From Helicobacteraceae bacterium (GTDB taxonomy: Bacteria > Campylobacterota > Campylobacteria > Campylobacterales > SZUA-545): DNA of 12,711 bases. The position numbers and the translations under genes were made by a program. Shown piece by piece: positions 1 through 5,375 of this stretch (position 1 is the first letter of the stretch; the number at the start of each line of letters is the position of its first letter). The stretch is from positions 1 through 12,711 of the forward strand of contig QKHD01000317.1 of assembly GCA_003250175.1 (NCBI GenBank), written 5' to 3'. The notes under the pieces are model-generated. The model did not search any database. It was not told the DNA's origin and saw only the letters and a list, made by a program, of their open reading frames with translations.

Positions 1-209
1 TTAAGGTCTTTCTCGTAGAAAAGCTTCCAGTCACGATCGAAGCACAGCATGATACGATTGAACTTGAAAAGAGTGATCTAAAAAGTAATTCCGGTGTGAT
101 TTTTGTTAAACCGTCAGGAGCCTATATCATATCACCGGGAATAAAGACCGATGTCGATGTGCTAATGGAAGTCGAAAAATATTTCGGCACACACCATATT
201 GGCGAGTAA
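1..209 (+). CDS. 3' end of an unrecognised protein (5' end outside window)
   Basis: An open frame runs from the window edge (first full codon at 3) to TAA at 207-209 and gives the last 68 residues of a protein. It begins KVFLVEKLPV and ends EKYFGTHHIGE. I see no stop codon, no catalytic motif, no membrane segment and no repeat. The residues look like a mixed alpha/beta soluble domain. Its codon use is visibly more AT-rich than that of the genes to the right, with many AAA, GAT and ATT codons, so it may come from a different compositional background. It converges on the minus-strand gene at 219-473 with only 9 bp between the stop codons, and no obvious terminator hairpin lies there. I do not recognise the family. 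The long clean frame and plausible protein composition are the only support that it is a real gene. Confidence 0.55.
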   Translation, partial: KVFLVEKLPVTIEAQHDTIELEKSDLKSNSGVIFVKPSGAYIISPGIKTDVDVLMEVEKYFGTHHIGE

Positions 210-218
210 TAAGAGGTT

Positions 219-473
219 TTACCCACGCCCCTTGTTCATCTTCTTCAACTCTTTCAGCAAATCCAGCGCCTCTTCTTCATCCATCTCTCCGGAGGCGATG
301 TCTTCTAGGATCGTTTCAAAGGTCTCTTCCAGCTCTCGGGTCTCTTCCAGCACTTCCCTGTCTTCTTCCGTGCCTTTGGTTTCGACGATGGCGGAGAGTT
401 TTTTAATAAAGTTCTGGACTTCGGGCAGCAGTTCGTTTTGAACCATCTCTTTGAGTTTCTGGGTGTTGGACAT
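219..473 (-). CDS. small acidic helical hypothetical protein (84 aa)
   Basis: This encodes an 84-residue protein from ATG at 473-471 to a stop at 221-219. It is rich in Glu, Asp, Leu and Lys, has no Cys and no hydrophobic membrane segment, and shows heptad-like spacing of Leu, Ile and Val, for example KLKEMVQNELLPEVQNFIKK near residues 6-25. The second half (about 35-70) is strongly acidic, followed by a short basic tail ending NKGRG. Two or three amphipathic helices or a short coiled coil are likely. It is cytosolic and I do not recognise a family. A purine-rich GAGCGAG lies upstream of the ATG, and a minus-strand TATAAT (503-498) sits about 25 bp upstream of it. That promoter and the composition make it a credible gene, preferable to the overlapping plus-strand serine-rich frame. 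Its function is unknown. Confidence 0.65.
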   Translation of the reverse strand: MSNTQKLKEMVQNELLPEVQNFIKKLSAIVETKGTEEDREVLEETRELEETFETILEDIASGEMDEEEALDLLKELKKMNKGRG

Positions 474-497
474 GGGGGCTCGCTCTGTTTTTCTGTA

Positions 498-503
498 ATT
501 ATA
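498..503 (-). promoter_or_regulatory. -10 box for the 219-473 gene
   Basis: On the minus strand the sequence reads GGCTATAATTAC, a perfect TATAAT about 25 bp upstream of the ATG at 473. No good TTGACA lies 17 bp further upstream. That is usual for sigma-70 promoters of Campylobacterota, which rely mostly on the -10 element. Confidence 0.5.
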
Positions 504-539
504 GCCAAGAGACGATGGGCTTGCCTGTTATAGGTGAAA

Positions 540-545
540 TATACT
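540..545 (+). promoter_or_regulatory. possible -10 box for the PAS gene
   Basis: TATACT lies 32 bp upstream of the chosen ATG (578) and would give a leader of roughly 25 nt that contains the AGAAGG ribosome binding site. The region is AT-rich and the -35 is unclear. It is divergent from the 498-503 box. Confidence 0.35.
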
Positions 546-577
546 ACTATATCCGCACCAGACAAGAAGGAAACCCC

Positions 578-1114
578 ATGCCCGGGAATCAAGAGATAGA
601 GTTAACCGAAACCTCGTTTCTTATTTCGCGTACGGATCTCAACGGTGCCATCACCTATGTCAACGAAGAGCTCTGCTATTTTTCAGGCTTTGAACGAACC
701 GATCTGATCGGTTCAAACCACAATATTCTGCGCCATCCGGATATGCCGTCGATTATCTTTGCCCAGATGTGGAAAAGCATCAAATCCGGAGACAAATGGC
801 ACGGTTACATCAAAAACAAAACCAAAAGCGGCGACTTTTACTGGGTCGACGCGGAGGTCTCGCCCCATATCAAAGACGGCGAGCGGGTCGGGTACAAATC
901 GGTTCGTAAGATGGTGCCGCCGGAGCTGAAAATCCTGCTAGACCGTGAATACGAAAAGCTCCGCAAAGACGAAGACGGCCGTTTTAACACCTGGACCGTC
1001 AAAAACGAAAACTACGAGGCCTTCGACGCCATCTCCAAAGAGCTCGATATCTCCAAAAACGACCTCTTTGTCAAGATGCTGGCCCTGGCCAAAAAGATGC
1101 TCAAAAAAAGATGA
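578..1114 (+). CDS. Aer/CetB-like FAD-type PAS domain protein (178 aa)
   Basis: This is a soluble PAS sensor protein of the aerotaxis/energy-taxis type. The PAS domain covers about residues 8-118. It has the pattern of the E. coli Aer PAS domain: a conserved Asn in TYVNEEL (Aer N34), LRHPDMP (Aer R57, H58, D60), QMW (Aer W70), then WHGYIKNKTKSGDFYWV. These residues are known to bind FAD in Aer, so FAD-based redox sensing is a sound inference. Residues 119-178 form a charged helical tail ending KKMLKKR. There is no HAMP, transmembrane or methyl-accepting domain. In Campylobacter, CetB is likewise a stand-alone PAS protein working with a separate transducer. I chose ATG 578 because AGAAGG at 565-570 lies 7 nt upstream and the PAS domain starts just after; an in-frame ATG at 515 would add 21 residues upstream of the likely promoter. 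The pentapeptide gene follows 4 nt after the stop. Confidence 0.88.
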   Translation: MPGNQEIELTETSFLISRTDLNGAITYVNEELCYFSGFERTDLIGSNHNILRHPDMPSIIFAQMWKSIKSGDKWHGYIKNKTKSGDFYWVDAEVSPHIKDGERVGYKSVRKMVPPELKILLDREYEKLRKDEDGRFNTWTVKNENYEAFDAISKELDISKNDLFVKMLALAKKMLKKR

Positions 1115-1118
1115 TTCG

Positions 1119-1697
1119 ATGATCCAAAACAACACCCACTACACCGACAAAACTTTTACTGCAAATGATTTTGAAGGGGTGGGGCAGGTAAACGGCTGCG
1201 AGTTTGACGGCTGCCGTTTTGAGGGGTGCGTACTGATTAATATCCCCTTTACCTCGTGCCGTTTTACGGAGTGTGTTTTCGACAACTGCGACCTGACCGC
1301 CGTCAAGGTAAAAAACAGCTACTTCTCCGACGTGACCGTGCAAAACTCCAAGGCGATCGCCGTCAAGTGGGAGCTGTGCCGCGCACCTCTGGGCGTGACC
1401 TTTACGGAGAGCAACCTGACGGCGTCGAGCTTCTACGCCCTCGATCTGCGCCATCTGAAGATGACGGGCTGCGATGCCAGGGAGGTGGACTTTGCCGAGG
1501 CGCGTCTGGCCAAGGCCGACTTCTCCGGAACCAACCTCGAAGGCGCCGTCTTTCGCAACGCCGACCTGGAAGCCGCCGACTTCAGCGACGCCGCCAACTA
1601 CACCATCGACCCCCTCAAAACCAACCTCAAAAACGCCAAATTCTCCCTTCCGGAGGCGGTGGCCCTGCTTAAAAGCCTGCCGATCAAGCTGGTGTGA
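1119..1697 (+). CDS. Qnr-like pentapeptide repeat protein (192 aa)
   Basis: The protein is built of pentapeptide repeats, A(D/N)LXX-like units with Phe or Leu at the centre. Visible units include CEFDG CRFEG, CRFTE CVFDN CDLTA, ADFSG TNLEG AVFRN ADLEA ADFSD. Such proteins fold as a right-handed quadrilateral beta-helix. The Qnr/MfpA branch mimics DNA and protects DNA gyrase from quinolones and toxins. Features shared with Qnr-like chromosomal members are the break in the repeat pattern near the middle (about residues 85-95), a length near 200 residues, and the C-terminal signature NYTIDP..TNLKNAKFSLPEAVALL. Gyrase binding is inference; many pentapeptide proteins have no known job. ATG 1119 is chosen because the upstream in-frame extension overlaps the PAS gene and reads as nonsense. 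The gap from the PAS stop is 4 nt, so the two are probably co-transcribed, with weak SD (AAAAAAG). Confidence 0.85.
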   Translation: MIQNNTHYTDKTFTANDFEGVGQVNGCEFDGCRFEGCVLINIPFTSCRFTECVFDNCDLTAVKVKNSYFSDVTVQNSKAIAVKWELCRAPLGVTFTESNLTASSFYALDLRHLKMTGCDAREVDFAEARLAKADFSGTNLEGAVFRNADLEAADFSDAANYTIDPLKTNLKNAKFSLPEAVALLKSLPIKLV

Positions 1698-1721
1698 AGA
1701 GGGCTATTAGCTCTGCCTCGC

Positions 1722-1727
1722 TATAAT
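1722..1727 (+). promoter_or_regulatory. -10 box for yebC
   Basis: A perfect TATAAT in CGCTATAATTCG lies 36 bp upstream of the yebC ATG. It predicts a leader of about 30 nt that includes the AAGGA ribosome binding site. No clear -35 box is present. Confidence 0.55.
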
Positions 1728-1763
1728 TCGCCTAAAAATTTCCACTTCGCATAAGGAACCACA

Positions 1764-2480
1764 ATGGGACGAGCATTTGAATACCGCCGCGCTTCCAAGG
1801 AAAAACGCTGGGCCAATATGTCCAGGGTCTTCCCGAAACTCTCCCGCGCCATTACTATGGCAGCCAAAGAGGGCGGTCCTGATCCGGATATGAACCCCAA
1901 GCTCCGCGCCGCGATCATGAACGCCAAAGCGGAGAACATGCCCAAGGACAACGTCGAAAACGCCATTAAAAAGGCGATGGGCAAAGACGCCGAAGACATC
2001 ATCGAAGTCTCCTTCGAGGGCAAGGGCCCGCATGGCGTGCTGCTCTTTGTCGAGTGCGCCACCAACAACAACACCCGAACCGTCGCCAACGTCAAAAGCT
2101 ACTTCAACAAGCTAAACGGCCAGGTGCTGACCAACGGCTCGCTGGAGTTCATGTTCGACCGCAAAGCGGTGTTCGAGTTTGAAAAACCCGCCGATATGGA
2201 CCTCGAAGAGCTGGAGCTCGAACTCATCGACGCCGGTCTGGACGAGATGGAACACGACGAAGAGGACAACACCGTCTACGTCTACGGCGACTACACCAAC
2301 TTCGGCAGCCTCAACGGCGCCTTTGAAAAGCTGGGTATCGAGCTGAAAAAAGCAAGCCTGCAGCGCATCTCCAACAACCCCCAGGAGTTTAGCGACGAGC
2401 AGATGGTCGACATCGAAAAACTGATCGACAAGCTCGAAGACGACGAAGACGTCCAGGCCGTCTATAACAACATCGCCTGA
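1764..2480 (+). CDS. yebC: YebC/TACO1 family protein
   Basis: A full-length YebC-family protein (238 aa, normal for the family). The N-terminal helical domain (about 1-78) carries family motifs: RWANMSRVFPKLSRAITMAAKEGGPDP, NPKLRAAIMNAKAENMPKDNVENAIKKA, then the VSFEGKGPHGVLLFVECATNNNTRTVANV stretch opening domains 2 and 3. The surface is strongly acidic (DMDLEELELELIDAGLDEMEHDEEDN). Members were long annotated as transcriptional regulators (PmpR in Pseudomonas). The mitochondrial homologue TACO1 and more recent bacterial work point to a ribosome-associated role in translating proline-rich stretches. AAGGA at 1755-1759 precedes ATG by 4 nt, and a TATAAT box lies upstream. The usual ruvC or ruvABC neighbours are absent. 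The gene is followed by a hairpin at 2492-2511 and then a gene-free stretch, so it is probably a single-gene unit. Confidence 0.95.
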   Translation: MGRAFEYRRASKEKRWANMSRVFPKLSRAITMAAKEGGPDPDMNPKLRAAIMNAKAENMPKDNVENAIKKAMGKDAEDIIEVSFEGKGPHGVLLFVECATNNNTRTVANVKSYFNKLNGQVLTNGSLEFMFDRKAVFEFEKPADMDLEELELELIDAGLDEMEHDEEDNTVYVYGDYTNFGSLNGAFEKLGIELKKASLQRISNNPQEFSDEQMVDIEKLIDKLEDDEDVQAVYNNIA

Positions 2481-2491
2481 TCTTTCCCCGC

Positions 2492-2511
2492 TCCCTCCGG
2501 CTCCGGAGGGA
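2492..2511 (+). terminator. strong hairpin after yebC, possible terminator
   Basis: A perfect 9-bp inverted repeat, TCCCTCCGG then CT then CCGGAGGGA, starts 12 bp after the yebC stop. The effective loop is probably 4 nt. No U-tract follows directly; the nearest T-run (eight T at 2530-2537) is 18 bp away, so it is not a textbook intrinsic terminator and may instead block 3' exonucleases. It contains the only non-coding TCCGGA copy in the window. Confidence 0.4.
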
Positions 2512-2520
2512 AAATTCACG

Positions 2521-2577
2521 CAAAATAACTTTTTTTTATAAAACACCTTGACTTTTTTAGACGCCTTCTGCTAATAT
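2521..2577 (+). promoter_or_regulatory. strong-looking promoter with AT-rich upstream element
   Basis: TTGACT (2548-2553), an 18-bp spacer and TAATAT (2572-2577) preceded by TGC (extended -10, 2569-2571) form the best -35/-10 pair I see in the window. The 25 bp upstream (2521-2545, including eight T in a row) are almost purely A/T, like an UP element. The predicted start is near 2584. No ribosome binding site or convincing protein gene follows, which fits transcription of a non-coding RNA. Confidence 0.55.
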
Positions 2578-2587
2578 CTCAAACATG

Positions 2588-2601
2588 AATGAATATTCAT
2601 T
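2588..2601. promoter_or_regulatory. 14-bp palindrome at the predicted transcription start
   Basis: AATGAATATTCATT is a perfect 14-bp palindrome beginning about 4 bp after the predicted start of the 2548-2577 promoter. Its layout resembles the operators of some TetR-family regulators, which have a TGAATGAAT half-site; here the left half matches fully and the right half partly. It could be a repressor site or a 5' hairpin of the RNA. No regulator gene is adjacent. Confidence 0.35.
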
Positions 2602-2840
2602 TCTTGGTGCGCGGATTTGCCTGTATCGCATGCTGTTAGCGGTACCTGTTGCACCATCGATCCGTATGCCTAATTTCATGCTCTTGAAACTTCCCTTAAA
2701 TTTCTCGGATCAAGGGCCGGTTCGGGATGGGCAATCCCAGGTTGCTTTGGACTTCTCTTTCCCAAAGCCATACATTACTCCAAGCAGCCTCCTGCAGGAA
2801 CCGGCTACCTTTCTTATGTCAAATTTCCCCAATTGTAACC

Positions 2841-2880
2841 GCCTGTAATCGAACGTTAACGTTCGGTATAGGCTTTTTGT
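2841..2880 (+). terminator. intrinsic terminator
   Basis: A long stem-loop is followed directly by TTTTT (2874-2878). The core is the perfect palindrome CGAACGTTAACGTTCG (2850-2865) with a UUAA loop. The base is closed by GCCT (2841-2844) with AGGC (2870-2873), and a small internal loop lies between. It ends the 2584 transcript and insulates the kinase gene. The core palindrome could alternatively serve as an operator for the kinase promoter at 2892. Confidence 0.75.
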
Positions 2881-2891
2881 CTATTCTGTTG

Positions 2892-2897
2892 TATGAT
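2892..2897 (+). promoter_or_regulatory. -10 box for the histidine kinase gene
   Basis: TATGAT lies 32 bp upstream of ATG 2930 and just after the terminator T-tract, so the kinase-hydrolase pair would have its own promoter. The region is AT-rich and the -35 box is weak. Confidence 0.4.
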
Positions 2898-2929
2898 TTA
2901 AACTGAAACACTGGACAAGAGCTAGCACC

Positions 2930-4804
2930 ATGACCATTAATAATGAATTTTACAGAACCTTTTTCGAATCCCATCCGGAGCCTGCCTGGATTGTAGACGG
3001 GGAGACCCGGAAATTTATCGATGTGAACCGTGTGGGCATAGAGACCTACGGTTACTCTTTGGAAGAGTTCCTTTCCATGACTGTCATGGATGTGGTTGAG
3101 ATCGACGAAGCCCGATACAGTCAGCTTTATGATTATCTGTACCAACACGGCAAGGTGCAGTTTCGCACCCTGCACCGCCGCCGTTTCGGGGCGCCGATGG
3201 AGATGTCCGTTTCCGCAACGTACGTCGATATGGATGATGGCCGCCGCTACCTGATGGGCGTCTGCCTCGATACGGTCGAGCTGACCGAGCGCGAGCAGCA
3301 GTTCGATGCGATCTTTAACAACATCGAAGAGGGCGTCACCATCGAAGACCTGGAGTACGGCCGTTTCGTCTATTGTAACGACAAGGCTCCGGAACTTTTG
3401 GGCTATACCAAAGAGGAGCTGCTCAGCATCGGGGTGCGCGACCTGATTCCGGCCTCGGAGTCGATGGAGTATGCCGCCAAAAGACCCCTCATGGACACCG
3501 GGCTGCAAACCACCCTGCGGGAAAAGCCGGTCATGCGCAAGGACGGCTCCGTTTTTTACGCCGACATCGATGCCTCCAAAGTCTACACCATCGGCGGCCG
3601 CCGCTATATTGCCACGCTCTTTTGGGATGTGACGCAGAGCTGGCAGACCAAGCGCGATCTGATGCGCTCCCAGGAGTCACTGCAGATTTTGTTTAACCAG
3701 ATTCCGGAGGCGGTCTGGGTCGTGGATATGGCGAGCATGGAGTTTATCGACTGCAACGAAGCCAACCTCTTTCAGTACGGCTACACAAAAGAGGAGTTTT
3801 TAGCACTCACCATCGCGGATATCGACATTCACGACAGCCCTGCCCAGGTACGCGAACGCCTTGATGCCATTGGCCAAGGCGGTGCCGCATCGTTTGAGAC
3901 CCAGCATCTGACCAAAAAGGGTGAGGTGCTGGATATTCTCATCAGCGGTCAGGTGATTAAAGTGGACGATACCCTGACGATGATCGTTACCTGCCGGGAT
4001 GTTACCGCCTCCAAACAGAAGGTGCAATCCCTTACCGACACCAACCAGGAGCTTGAGCTCCGGATCAAAGAGGGGATCAACGAGCGCCTCAAACAGGAGA
4101 AGGTCATCATCCAGCAGTCCAAGCTGGCGGCCAAGGGAGAGATGATCAGCAACATCGCCCACCAGTGGCGTCAGCCATTAAATATGGCGGCTCTCTCCAT
4201 TCAGGACCTGCTCATGCAGTCCGAGCTGGGCGAGCTGACTCCGGAGAGCCTCAAGGCAGCGGTAGATGCCGCCATGGCCAATATCCGCCACCTCTCCGGA
4301 GTGATCGATCAGTTCAGCCACTTTTTTGACAACAGCGACACGCCGGAAAATCTCTCGATTCTCAAGAGCCTCAACCAGACCGTCACCCTGATGGAAGCCC
4401 GTCTTAAGGACGCGGGCATCACCGTCCGCGTCTCCGGAGAGGACTGGCAGATGGCTGCCAAACTCAACGACATCCGTCAGGTGATTCTGGTGATTCTCAA
4501 TAACGCCGTGGATGCCATTGAGAAAAAACAGGCCAAAATCCCCGGATACGCCGGAGAGATCACCGTGACCCTGAGCCAAAATGGCGGAGCCAAGCAACTG
4601 GAAATCTGCGACAACGGCTCCGGGATCGATCCGGAGATCATGGAGCGCATCTTTGATCCCTATTTTACGACCAAGTTCCAGGCCCAGGGCGTCGGGGTGT
4701 CGCTCTATATGTGCAAGATGATCGTCGAGCGCAACCTCAAAGGGCGGCTCGACGTGGTCTGCAGTACGGGTGGCCTCACCTGCTTTTTGGTGGAGGTTCC
4801 CTAG
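2930..4804 (+). CDS. soluble triple-PAS sensor histidine kinase (624 aa)
   Basis: A cytoplasmic sensor kinase with no transmembrane segment. Three PAS modules can be traced: about 6-115, 123-236 and 248-360, each with the ..FIDVNR/FVYCND/FIDCNE and YGYSLEEF/LGYTKEEL/YGYTKEEF patterns. A coiled-coil linker follows (362-398). The kinase core has the H-box MISNIAHQWRQPLN with phosphoacceptor His411, the N-box ILNNAVDAI (523-530), the G1-box DNGSGI (561-566), the F-box FDPYFTTK (575-582) and the G2-box GVGVSLYM (587-594), so autophosphorylation should be intact. The AHQWRQPLN H-box is common in Campylobacterota kinases. No response regulator, HAMP or receiver domain is in the window, so it is an orphan. 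The signal is unknown; I see no clear haem or FAD ligand motif. The ribosome binding site is weak (AAGAG, 8 nt before ATG). The stop abuts the GTG of the hydrolase gene. Confidence 0.93.
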   Translation: MTINNEFYRTFFESHPEPAWIVDGETRKFIDVNRVGIETYGYSLEEFLSMTVMDVVEIDEARYSQLYDYLYQHGKVQFRTLHRRRFGAPMEMSVSATYVDMDDGRRYLMGVCLDTVELTEREQQFDAIFNNIEEGVTIEDLEYGRFVYCNDKAPELLGYTKEELLSIGVRDLIPASESMEYAAKRPLMDTGLQTTLREKPVMRKDGSVFYADIDASKVYTIGGRRYIATLFWDVTQSWQTKRDLMRSQESLQILFNQIPEAVWVVDMASMEFIDCNEANLFQYGYTKEEFLALTIADIDIHDSPAQVRERLDAIGQGGAASFETQHLTKKGEVLDILISGQVIKVDDTLTMIVTCRDVTASKQKVQSLTDTNQELELRIKEGINERLKQEKVIIQQSKLAAKGEMISNIAHQWRQPLNMAALSIQDLLMQSELGELTPESLKAAVDAAMANIRHLSGVIDQFSHFFDNSDTPENLSILKSLNQTVTLMEARLKDAGITVRVSGEDWQMAAKLNDIRQVILVILNNAVDAIEKKQAKIPGYAGEITVTLSQNGGAKQLEICDNGSGIDPEIMERIFDPYFTTKFQAQGVGVSLYMCKMIVERNLKGRLDVVCSTGGLTCFLVEVP

Positions 4805-5329
4805 GTGCGGGTGCTGATGCTCCACGGGTGGGGCGGTAAACGCACCCACTACTGGATGCCCTGGCTGGAAGCGGAGCTTAGGGCGTTAGGATGCGAAGTC
4901 TTTTTCCCGAAAATCCCCAACAGCTTCAATCCGGACAAAACCCGCTGGCTGGGTCACGTGGCCCGCTTCGTGGACGACTACGCTCCGGAGGCGGTGGTGG
5001 GGCACTCCATCGGGGCAACGGTCTGGTGGCACTTCATGGCGCAAAACCCTTTGCCCCTGCGTGCCCAGCTCTTTGTGGCGCCGCCGCTAGCCCCATCCTT
5101 TGACAAGATCAGCAGCTTTTTCCCCCTTCCGGAGCACTTCAACCGTGGCGATGCCCAGGTGATTGCCGCGCTTAACGACCCTTTGGGTAATCCGGAGGCA
5201 CTGCGTACCCTTTGCCGCCAGGAGAACATGGCCCTGCAACTCTTGCCAGACGGCGGCCACCTCGACCCCAAATCGGAGCAAAAAACCCTCCTGCCCGCCC
5301 TGGAATACCTCCGGCTAAAGCTCGCTTAG
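4805..5329 (+). CDS. RBBP9/YdeN family alpha/beta serine hydrolase (174 aa)
   Basis: A small alpha/beta hydrolase of the RBBP9/YdeN type. It starts MRVLMLHGWGG (oxyanion loop HGWGG) and has the nucleophile elbow GHSIGA with Ser68. Asp125 in LNDPLGNP and His152 in DGGHLD complete a likely Ser-Asp-His triad; the LNDP and GGH placements match the family. At 174 aa it is complete and near the usual length, with no signal peptide. The substrate is unknown. The start codon is GTG at 4805, immediately after the kinase stop TAG (4802-4804). GGAGG at 4792-4796 lies 8 nt upstream, inside the kinase 3' end, which supports this start and implies translational coupling. Any link to the kinase signal is inference; such hydrolases also sit beside unrelated genes. 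It is followed by the inverted repeat at 5331-5369. Confidence 0.85.
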   Translation: MRVLMLHGWGGKRTHYWMPWLEAELRALGCEVFFPKIPNSFNPDKTRWLGHVARFVDDYAPEAVVGHSIGATVWWHFMAQNPLPLRAQLFVAPPLAPSFDKISSFFPLPEHFNRGDAQVIAALNDPLGNPEALRTLCRQENMALQLLPDGGHLDPKSEQKTLLPALEYLRLKLA

Positions 5330-5330
5330 A

Positions 5331-5369
5331 CCTTTGGGGGCTTATAATAGCCCTTACTACGCCCAAAGG
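5331..5369. repeat. inverted repeat enclosing the ybhG-like promoter and ribosome binding site
   Basis: CCTTTGGG (5331-5338) and CCCAAAGG (5362-5369) are perfect 8-bp inverted arms. Inside them GGGC (5338-5341) and GCCC (5350-5353) form an alternative stem around the TATAAT box. The right arm includes most of the AAAGGA ribosome binding site of the next gene. It could be an operator, or a hairpin in read-through mRNA. Confidence 0.6.
5343..5348 (+). promoter_or_regulatory. -10 box of the efflux operon
   Basis: A perfect TATAAT lies 27 bp upstream of ATG 5376 and predicts a leader of about 20 nt that holds the AAAGGA site (5365-5370). It lies inside the longer reading frame starting at 5334, which argues for the internal ATG. 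No clear -35 box is seen. Confidence 0.55.
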
Positions 5370-5375
5370 ACCCCA

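Larger units (their letters stand above)
2584..2880 (+). ncRNA. candidate structured non-coding RNA (about 295 nt)
   Basis: This AT-richer stretch lies between a strong-looking promoter (2548-2577) and a good intrinsic terminator (2841-2880) and contains nested complementary segments. TGGTGC 2605-2610 pairs with GCACCA 2651-2656. TTTCA 2674-2678 pairs with TGAAA 2685-2689. GCCGGTTC 2716-2723 pairs with GAACCGGC 2798-2805, extended by AAGG 2712-2715 with CCTT 2808-2811. Inside that stem, GGGAT 2724-2728 pairs with ATCCC 2734-2738, and GGTTGCTT 2740-2747 with AAGCAGCC 2782-2789 (or GCTTTGG 2744-2750 with CCAAAGC 2762-2768). The inner part would be a three-way junction. I find no hallmark of tmRNA, RNase P RNA, SRP RNA or a tRNA. 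A divergent 6S RNA is possible. An 87-codon frame (2585-2848) spans it, but has no ribosome binding site and no sensible composition. A mobile-element remnant is the other alternative. Confidence 0.45.

Noticed and set aside
515..577. Upstream ATG (515) for the PAS protein
   Set aside because: It has no ribosome binding site, and the extension reads through the likely promoter region; ATG 578 has AGAAGG at 7 nt.
945..1118. N-terminal extension of the pentapeptide protein
   Set aside because: It overlaps the PAS gene in another frame and gives a Ser/Thr/Pro/Lys-rich sequence typical of a shadow frame.
1697..1763. Terminator between the pentapeptide gene and yebC
   Set aside because: Only a 4-bp AGAG/CTCT pairing is visible, with no T-run.
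2557..2679. 40-codon minus-strand frame (starts MKLGIRIDGATG) in the same gap
   Set aside because: It looks somewhat protein-like but is very short, lacks a clear ribosome binding site, and would run back through the -10 and the spacer of the plus-strand promoter. Worth a BLASTP only to test for a mobile-element remnant.
2585..2848. 87-codon plus-strand frame in the yebC-kinase gap
   Set aside because: No ribosome binding site, the ATG falls at the predicted transcription start, the composition is unlike the neighbouring proteins (few acidic residues, many Pro, Leu and Ser), and its stop lies inside the terminator hairpin. A leaderless small protein is not excluded.
2850..2865. 16-bp palindrome read as an integron attC or phage attachment core
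   Set aside because: It lacks the paired GTTRRRY/RYYYAAC boxes and is fully explained as the top of the terminator hairpin before TTTTT.
2819..3508. Long minus-strand frame opposite the kinase, and similar ones at 4178-4849, 5172-5867, 6545-7159 and 9086-9838
   Set aside because: They are antisense frames created by GC-rich codon bias in well-supported plus-strand genes. They are rich in His, Gly and Val without motifs and have no promoters.
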